Source of the DNA: Streptacidiphilus albus JL83
Lineage (GTDB): Bacteria > Actinomycetota > Actinomycetes > Streptomycetales > Streptomycetaceae
Assembly: GCF_000744705.1 (NCBI RefSeq)
Contig: NZ_JQML01000001.1
Coordinates: forward strand, 8,752,017 to 8,816,016
DNA: 64,000 nucleotides
Direction: 5' to 3'
Part shown: positions 52,617 through 59,700 of the stretch, one piece after another
Layout of the letters: each line of letters begins with the position of its first letter
Position numbering within the stretch: the first letter of the stretch is position 1
The notes under the pieces: model-generated
Seen by the model: the letters and a program-made list of their open reading frames with translations, nothing else
Told to the model about the DNA's origin: nothing
Databases searched by the model: none
Position numbers and translations under genes: made by a program

Positions 52617-53612
52617 ATGCTGACCACTCTGGGGATTGATTCCGTGGCCAAGAGCGTCTATCTGGCGATGGTGGCCCAGCCGCACGCGGAGATACCGAAG
52701 CTGGCCGAGGAACTGGACGAGAGCGACGACGCGATCGCCGGGGCGCTGGAGCAGCTGGCGAACCTGTCGCTGGTCGCCCCGGGCGCCGGCGCCACCGGAT
52801 GGCTGCCGGTGGCGCCCGAGTTCGGCCTCGCCTCACTGCTCGCCCGGCAGCAGGCGGATCTGGCCCGGCATCAGCTCCAGGTCGACGACAGCCGGCGGGA
52901 GGTCGCTCAGCTGCTGGCCAGCCACGGCCGCCGCTCGCAGGGGCAGGTCCCCGGGGTGGAGTGGCTCTCCGGTGAGGCGGCGGTCTGGCAGCGGGTCGCC
53001 GAGCTGGCCGACGGCTGCCAGGAGGAGGCGCTCTCCCTGGGCCCGACGGAGCGGTTGACGGAGTCGGTCATCGAGGCCGCCCGGCCGGTGGACGAGGCCC
53101 TGCTCCGGCGGGGCGCGCGGTCGCGCTCGATCCTGCTGGAGAGTGCCCGCAACGACAACTCCTCCATGCCCTACCTGCGGTGGAAGATGGAGGCGGTCGG
53201 CGGTGTGCGGATGCTGCCGTCGCTGCCGGTATGGATGATGATGATCGACCACCGGTATGCCGTCGTGCCGGTCGCCAACGGCCGCTCGGTCGTGGGCGGC
53301 CTGGTCTGCACCGCCGAGTCGATCATCAGCGCGTTCGCGGCGCTGTTCGCCACGCTGTGGAAGGAGGCACTGCCGCTGACCGAGGCCCGCCCGCGCACCG
53401 GCGGCCGGCTCTCGCTCCAGGAGCAGCACATCCTCCGGCTCTGGGCTCAGGGCCTCACCGATGCCTCCGCGGCGCGGCAGATGGACGTCTCGCTGCGCAC
53501 GGTGCGTCGGCTCTCCGACAAGCTCACCGAGCGGTTCGGTGCCCACAGTCGGTTCCAGCTCGGGGCGATGGCGATCGCCGAGGGCAGCATCCGCGCCGAG
53601 GACATGATCTGA
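52617..53612 (+). CDS. LuxR family regulator with TrmB-like N-terminal domain
   Basis: This is a 331-residue regulator. The N-terminal winged helix (SVAKSVYLAMVAQPHAEIPK, then ESDDAIAGALEQLANLSLV) and middle phospholipase-D-like sensor (ARSRSILLESARNDN) match helix-turn-helix proteins of the TrmB/LuxR kind. The C-terminal LuxR HTH is LSLQEQHILRLWAQGLTDAS, then SLRTVRRLSDKLTERFG. ATG has GGGAG at 52604-52608. Many NRPS/lanthipeptide clusters have such regulators. It is convergent with the NRPS end. Confidence 0.9.
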   Translation: MLTTLGIDSVAKSVYLAMVAQPHAEIPKLAEELDESDDAIAGALEQLANLSLVAPGAGATGWLPVAPEFGLASLLARQQADLARHQLQVDDSRREVAQLLASHGRRSQGQVPGVEWLSGEAAVWQRVAELADGCQEEALSLGPTERLTESVIEAARPVDEALLRRGARSRSILLESARNDNSSMPYLRWKMEAVGGVRMLPSLPVWMMMIDHRYAVVPVANGRSVVGGLVCTAESIISAFAALFATLWKEALPLTEARPRTGGRLSLQEQHILRLWAQGLTDASAARQMDVSLRTVRRLSDKLTERFGAHSRFQLGAMAIAEGSIRAEDMI

Positions 53613-53726
53613 CGGTCGGTCCGGGTCGCCATCGGCCAGTGGCCGGACAAGGGATGTCCGGCCACTGGCTGCGCTGTGCTCCGGCGCCGACCGGCCCTGA
53701 CTGGTGCGGCTCTGACTGGTGCGGCC

Positions 53727-56700
53727 CTAACTGGCCCGGCCGAACTGGGCCGAGAGCGAGGCCATCATGATCTCGGCCATGGCGGTGCCGAGTTGGGCCG
53801 GGGTGGGATTGCTGAAGAGGGTGCGGACGGGGAGGTCGATGCCGAGCGTCTTCCGGATGCGGCTGGTGACCTGGGTGGCGAGCAGGGAGTGCCCGCCGAG
53901 TTGGAAGAAGTTGTCGTGGATGCCGACGGGGTCGATGCCGAGCAGGTCGGACCAGATGGCGGTGAGTGCCCGCTCGACCGGGGTGCGCGGTGCGGTGTAG
54001 GCGGCGTCCAGTTCGGGCCGCTGGTGGTCGGGGGCGGGGAGGGCCTTGCGGTCGATCTTTCCATTGGGGGTCAGCGGCATTCGGTCCAGGACGACGAACG
54101 CCGCCGGGACCATGTAGTCGGGCAGGTGGCGCTGCAGGTGCGCGCGCAGCTCGCCGGCGGTCGGCCCGGACGGGTCGCTGCCGGGGGCCGGGACCAGGTA
54201 CCCGACCAGGCGCTTGCCGCCGGGGGCGTCCTCGTGGACGACGACGGTGACGGCGGTGATGTCCGGGTGGGTGAGCAGGGTGGCTTCGATCTCGCCCAGT
54301 TCGATCCGGAAGCCGCGCAGCTTGACCTGGTTGTCGATCCGGCCCAGGAACTCCAGCTGCCCGTCCGGACGCCGGACGACCAGGTCGCCGGTGCGGTAGA
54401 CGCGCCGGGTCGAGCCGTCGTGGCCCCGGTACTCGGGGAACTTCTGCGCGGTCAGCTCCGGCTGGTGGAGGTAGCCGCGGGCCAGCCCGGCGCCGCTGAT
54501 GAGGAGCTCGCCGGGGACACCGACGGGGACCGGGCGGTTGTGCCGGTCCACCACGTGGACCTGGGCGTTGGCCATCGGGCGGCCGATCGGGGGGAGCGGG
54601 TCGCCGGGGGTGACCTCGGTGGAGGTGGCCAGCACGGTCGCCTCGGTGGGCCCGTAGAGGTTGACGACCCGGAACGGCAGGCGGACTCCGGCCGGCAGGC
54701 GCAGCTGGTCGCCGCCGGTGGCGATGTACTCGATGCTGCTGCCGTCCCAGGGGAGGGCCGCGAGGGCCTCCAGCATCGGGGTGGACAGGAAGGTGCCGCG
54801 GATGTGCTGGTCCTGGAGCCACTGCTGGAGCAGGGTGGGGGAGAGGCGGACGGAGTCGGTGGTGATGCAGCAGGTGGCTCCGGCGGCCAGGGCGGGCCAG
54901 AGCTCCAAGGCGGAGGCGTCGAAGGCGACCCCGGCGAGCAGGGCGACCCGGTTCCCCGGTTCCAGCGCGAAGGTGTCGAGCGTCCAGTGGACGAGGTTGA
55001 CGAGGCTGCGGTGCTCGATCTGGACGCCCTTGGGCCGGCCGGTCGAGCCTGAGGTGTAGATGACGTAGGCCAGGTTGTCCGGTCCGGCGGCGGGGACGGG
55101 GTTGCCGGTGCCGTCGGTTGCGGGCCAGTCCTGGTCGACCAGCAGCCGGGGCACGCCGGACGGGAGCCGGTTCGCGTGGTCGGTGTGGGTGATGACCAGG
55201 GGCGCGGCGGTGTCCTCGATCATGTAGGTGAGACGGTCGACGGGGTTGCCCGGGTCGAGCGGGACGTAGGCGGCACCGGCCTTGAGGATGCCGAGGACGG
55301 CGCAGAGCAGTTCAGGGCTGCGGTCCAGGCAGACTGCGACCAGGCTGTCCGGAAGGACTCCGAGCCCGCGCAGGTGGTGCGCCAACTGGTTCGCGCGCTC
55401 GTTGACCTGGCGGTACGTCAGGATCGTCCCGGGGCTGTGCACGGCGACGGCGTCAGGGGCGGAGGCCACCCGCTGCTCGAAGAGCTGGTGGACGGTGGCG
55501 GTGTCGGGGTAGCGGGCGGCGGTGCGGTTCCACTCGACGGTGAGCTGCTGCCGCTCCGGCTCGGTGAGCATGTCCAGCTCGGACAGCGGGGCCCCCGGTG
55601 TCGCCGTGGCAGCAGCCAGCAGCGACCGGAAGTGTCCGACCAGACGGGTCACCGAGGCCTGGTCGAAGAGGTCGGTGCGGTACTCGACCGAGGCCCGTAG
55701 ATCGCCCGCCGCTGCGTCGTGGACGGTGAGGGTCAGGTCGAACTTGGCGCTCGGAGCAGTGACCGTCCGGGGTTCGACGGTCAGTCCGGGGAGGTCCCAG
55801 GCGTGGGTGTCGGGGGTGTTCTGGAGGACGAACATGGTCTGGAAGAGGGGGTTGCGGGAGAGGTCGCGGTCGGGGGCCAGTTCTTCCACCAGTCGTTCGA
55901 AGGGCAGGTCCTGGTGGTCGTAGGCGCCCAGCGCGGTGTCCTTGACCCGGTCCAGTAGCTCGGTGAAGGTCGGGTCGCCGGACAGGTCGGTGCGCATGAC
56001 CAGGGTGTTGACGAAGAATCCGATCATGTCCTCGATCTCGGCCCGGTTCCGGCCCGCGATCGGCGTCCCCACCGCGATGTCCTCCTGACCGCTGTACTTC
56101 GACAGCAGCAGCTGGAACACCGACAACAGCGTCATGAACAGACTCGCGCCACTGCCGGCGGCAGCCTCCCGCACCCGCTGCGCGATGTCGGCCGGGATGG
56201 TGAACAGCACGGTTCCGTCGTCGATGCGCTCTGCGGACCGCCGGTGCTGGTTGGGCAGTTCGAGGGGTTCCAGGCCGGTGAGGTGGTCGCGCCAGTAGCC
56301 GAGCTGCCGGTCCAGGGTGTCGCCGGTCAGCCACTGCCGCTGCCAGAGCGAGAAGTCGGCGTACTGCACCGGCAGCGCGGGCAGCACGGCCTCCCGCTGC
56401 TGGAGGGCGGCGCTGTACAGCTCCCGCAGTTCACGCGCCAGGATGGCCTCGGACCAGCCGTCGGCGACGATGTGATGGACCGTCAGCATCAGGTACTGGT
56501 CCTCGTCGGCGAGTCGGACCACGTCCGCGCGCAGCAACGGTCCGGCCGCCAGGTCGAACGGTCGGCGGCCCTCGGCCGCGACGAGCTGCAGGGCCGCGGC
56601 CTCGCGGGCGTCGGCGTCCGCGATGTCCCGCAGATCGTGCAGGGCGGGGGCCAGTGGCCCGGGCGGGTCGATGAGCTGCGCGGGCCGGCCGCTGTCGTCG

Positions 56701-56798
56701 GCGACGAACCGGGTCCGCAGGATCTCGTGCCGGGCCACCAGCGCGCTGAGCGCGGTCGCCAGCGCGTCGGTGTCGAGCAGGCCCTTGACGCGGAGCAC
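53727..56798 (-). CDS. NRPS, C-terminal part (condensation-adenylation-carrier, module 3)
   Basis: This 1023-codon frame has a condensation domain (LTVHHIVADGWSEAIL), an adenylation domain (YVIYTSGSTGRPKGVQIEH, NGKIDRKALP) and a terminal carrier domain (LGGHSLLATQVTS). The GTG at 56798 is not a true start: in-frame sequence before it reads LSFAQQRLWFLDQLKPGG, the first motif of the same C domain, back to about 56878. The gene is almost certainly the continuation of the NRPS frame upstream. The A-domain pocket reads about D-A-L-F-A-G-L-V-L-K, which was not matched to a known amino acid. No thioesterase follows. Confidence 0.88.
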   Translation of the reverse strand: MLRVKGLLDTDALATALSALVARHEILRTRFVADDSGRPAQLIDPPGPLAPALHDLRDIADADAREAAALQLVAAEGRRPFDLAAGPLLRADVVRLADEDQYLMLTVHHIVADGWSEAILARELRELYSAALQQREAVLPALPVQYADFSLWQRQWLTGDTLDRQLGYWRDHLTGLEPLELPNQHRRSAERIDDGTVLFTIPADIAQRVREAAAGSGASLFMTLLSVFQLLLSKYSGQEDIAVGTPIAGRNRAEIEDMIGFFVNTLVMRTDLSGDPTFTELLDRVKDTALGAYDHQDLPFERLVEELAPDRDLSRNPLFQTMFVLQNTPDTHAWDLPGLTVEPRTVTAPSAKFDLTLTVHDAAAGDLRASVEYRTDLFDQASVTRLVGHFRSLLAAATATPGAPLSELDMLTEPERQQLTVEWNRTAARYPDTATVHQLFEQRVASAPDAVAVHSPGTILTYRQVNERANQLAHHLRGLGVLPDSLVAVCLDRSPELLCAVLGILKAGAAYVPLDPGNPVDRLTYMIEDTAAPLVITHTDHANRLPSGVPRLLVDQDWPATDGTGNPVPAAGPDNLAYVIYTSGSTGRPKGVQIEHRSLVNLVHWTLDTFALEPGNRVALLAGVAFDASALELWPALAAGATCCITTDSVRLSPTLLQQWLQDQHIRGTFLSTPMLEALAALPWDGSSIEYIATGGDQLRLPAGVRLPFRVVNLYGPTEATVLATSTEVTPGDPLPPIGRPMANAQVHVVDRHNRPVPVGVPGELLISGAGLARGYLHQPELTAQKFPEYRGHDGSTRRVYRTGDLVVRRPDGQLEFLGRIDNQVKLRGFRIELGEIEATLLTHPDITAVTVVVHEDAPGGKRLVGYLVPAPGSDPSGPTAGELRAHLQRHLPDYMVPAAFVVLDRMPLTPNGKIDRKALPAPDHQRPELDAAYTAPRTPVERALTAIWSDLLGIDPVGIHDNFFQLGGHSLLATQVTSRIRKTLGIDLPVRTLFSNPTPAQLGTAMAEIMMASLSAQFGRAS
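55800..56155 (-). repeat. C-domain DNA nearly identical to 58955-59312
   Basis: About 350 nt encoding SGASLFMTLLSVFQLLLSKY through NPLFQTMFVLQNTPD are almost the same in the condensation domains of modules 2 and 3. Recent gene conversion or module duplication is implied. Confidence 0.85.
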
Positions 56799-59700
56799 GA
56801 AGGGGATCAGGTACTCGGCGCCTCCGGGCTTCAGCTGGTCGAGGAACCAGAGGCGTTGTTGGGCGAAGCTGAGGGGGGTGGGGTGTGGGTGTGGGTGGGG
56901 TGAGGGGTGTGGGGTGGTGGTTTGGGTGGGTGGGTGGTGTGGATGGTGGTGGCGAGTTGGGCGGGGGTGGGGTTGGCGAAGAGGGTGCGGAGGGGAGGTC
57001 GATGCCGAGGGTTTTGCGCAGGCGGCTGGTGACCTGGGTGGCGAGGAGGGAGTGTCCGCCGAGTTGGAAGAAGTTGTCGTGGATGCCGATGGGGTCGATG
57101 CCCAGGAGGTCGGTCCAGATGGTGGTGATGGTGGTTTCGGTGGGGTTGGTGGGGGCGGTGTAGCCGGTGTCGAGGTCGGGGCGGTGGTGGTCGGGGGCGG
57201 GGAGGGCTTTGCGGTCGATTTTTCCGTTGGGGGTGAGCGGGAGGGTGTCCAGGGTGGTGAAGGTGGCGGGGACCATGTAGTCGGGGAGGTGGTGCTGGAG
57301 GTGGGTGCGCAGGTCGGTGGTGGTGGGTGCGGTGCGGTCGGTGGGGACGAGGTAGGCGGCGAGGCGTTTGTCGCCGGGGGTGTCCTCGCGGACGGTGACG
57401 ACGGCGGCGGTGACGGCGGGGTGGGTGAGCAGGGTGGCTTCGATCTCGCCGAGCTCGATGCGGTAGCCGCGCAGTTTGACCTGGTTGTCGATGCGTCCGA
57501 CGAACTCCAGCTGTCCGTCCGGGCGCCACAGGGCCAGGTCCCCGGTCCGGTAGACCCGGTGGCTGGTCCCGGCGATCACCCGCTCGGTGAACCTCTCCCG
57601 CGACAGCTCCGGCTGGTTGAGATACCCCCGCGCCAACCCGGCTCCGCCGATGAGCAGTTCCCCGGGGATTCCCACCGGGACCGGGCGGTCGTGCCGGTCC
57701 ACCAGATAGACGCTGGAGTTGGCGACCGGGCGTCCGATCGGCGGGACCGGGTCCCCCGGGGTGACCTCGGTCGAGGTCACCAGCACCGTGGCCTCGGTCG
57801 GGCCGTAGTTGTTGTAGACCCGGAACGGCAGCGGGGAGTCGGCCGGCAGGTGGAGTTGGTCGCCGCCGGTGAGGACGTAGTCGAGGGAGGTCGTGCTGTC
57901 CCAGGGAAGCGCGGCCAGGGCTTCGAGCATGGGCGTGGGCACGAAGGTGCCCCGGATCCCCTGCTCCTGGAGCCACTGCTGGAGCAGGGCGGGGGTGAGC
58001 CGGACGGTGTCGGTGGTGATGCAGCAGGTGGCCCCGGCGGCCAGGGCGGGCCAGAGCTCCCAGGCAGCGGCGTCGAAGCCGACCCCGGCGAGCAGGGCGA
58101 CCCGGTCGCCGGGTGCGATGGCGAAGGTGGTGGCCGTCCAGTGGACGAGGTTGCCCAGGCTGCGGTGCTCGATCTGGACGCCCTTGGGCCGGCCGGTGGA
58201 GCCGGAGGTGTAGATGGTGTAGGCGAGGTCCTCCGGCCCGGCCCAGGGCTCGGGGTCGGTGACCGGCTGCCGGGCGACCACGGCCCAGTCCTGGTCGATC
58301 AGCAGCCTGGGGGTGGTGGCCGGCAGCCGGTCCGCATGCTCGCTGCGGGTGATCACCACCGGAGCGGAGGAGTCCTCGACCATGTAGCCGAGCCGGTCGG
58401 CGGGGTGGTCAGGGTCGAGCGGCACATAGGCTGCGCCGGCCTTCAGGACGCCGAGGAGCGCACAGATCAGCTCCGGGCTGCGGTCCAGGCACACGGCCAC
58501 CAGCGCACCGGGGCCGACCCCCTGCGTGCGCAGCTGGTGTGCCAGCTGATTGGCCCGCTCATTGAGCCGACGGTACGTCAGTGACCGGCCGCCGTCGCGG
58601 ACGGCGACCGTGTCGGGGTCGACCGCCACCCGCTGCTCGAAGAGCCGGTGCACGGTCGAGGTCTCGGGGTAGTCGGTGGCGGTGTCGTTCCAGTCGACCA
58701 GTATCTGCTGCCGCTCGGCGGCGGTCAGCAGCTCCAGCTCGGACAGCCGGGCCTGCGGGGTCGCGGCGACGGCCGCCAGCAGCGTCTGGAAATGTCCGGC
58801 CACGCGCTCCACGGTGGGCCCGTCGAACAGGTCGGTCGCGTAGACCAGGGTCCCGCCGAGGGAGCCGTCGCGCTGCTCGGTGAGGAACAGGGTGAGATCG
58901 AACTTGGCGTCCTGGGCCTCGACGCCGATGGGTTCGACGGTCAGTCCGGGGAGGCTCCAGGTGTGGGCGTCGGGGGTGTTCTGGAGGACGAACATGGTCT
59001 GGAAGAGGGGGTTGCGGGAGAGGTCGCGGTCGGGGGCGAGTTCTTCCACCAGTCGTTCGAAGGGCAGGTCCTGGTGGTCGTAGGCGCCCAGGGCGGTGTC
59101 CTTGACCCGGTCCAGTAGCTCGGTGAAGGTCGGGTCGCCGGAGAGGTCGGTGCGCATGACCAGGGTGTTGACGAAGAATCCGATCATGTCCTCGATCTCG
59201 GCCCGGTTGCGGCCGGCGATCGGCGTCCCCACGGCGATGTCCTCCTGGCCGCTGTACTTCGACAGCAGCAGCTGGAACACCGACAACAGCGTCATGAACA
59301 GACTCGCGCCGCTGCCGGTCGCGGTACTGCGCAGCCGACCGGTGAGCTCCTCGGGGACGGTGAACGTCAGTACCCCGCCATCACTGCTGCGGACCGGTGG
59401 GCGACGGCGGTCGGTCGGCAGCTCCAGCGGCTCCAGGCCCGTGAGCACACCGCGCCAGTAGCCCAGCTGGCGGTCCAGCAGGTCACCGGCGAGCCATTCC
59501 CGCTGCCGGACCGAGAAGTCGGCGTACTGCACCGGCAGGGCGGGCAGCCGGGCCCCGCGCTGCTCCAGCGCGGCCGCGTAGTGCTCGTGCAGCTCCCTGG
59601 CCAGGATGCCCTCCGACCAGCCGTCGGCGACGATGTGGTGCACGGTGACCAGCAGGTAGTGGTCCTCGTCGGCGATCCGGGCGAGCACCGCGCGCAGCAG

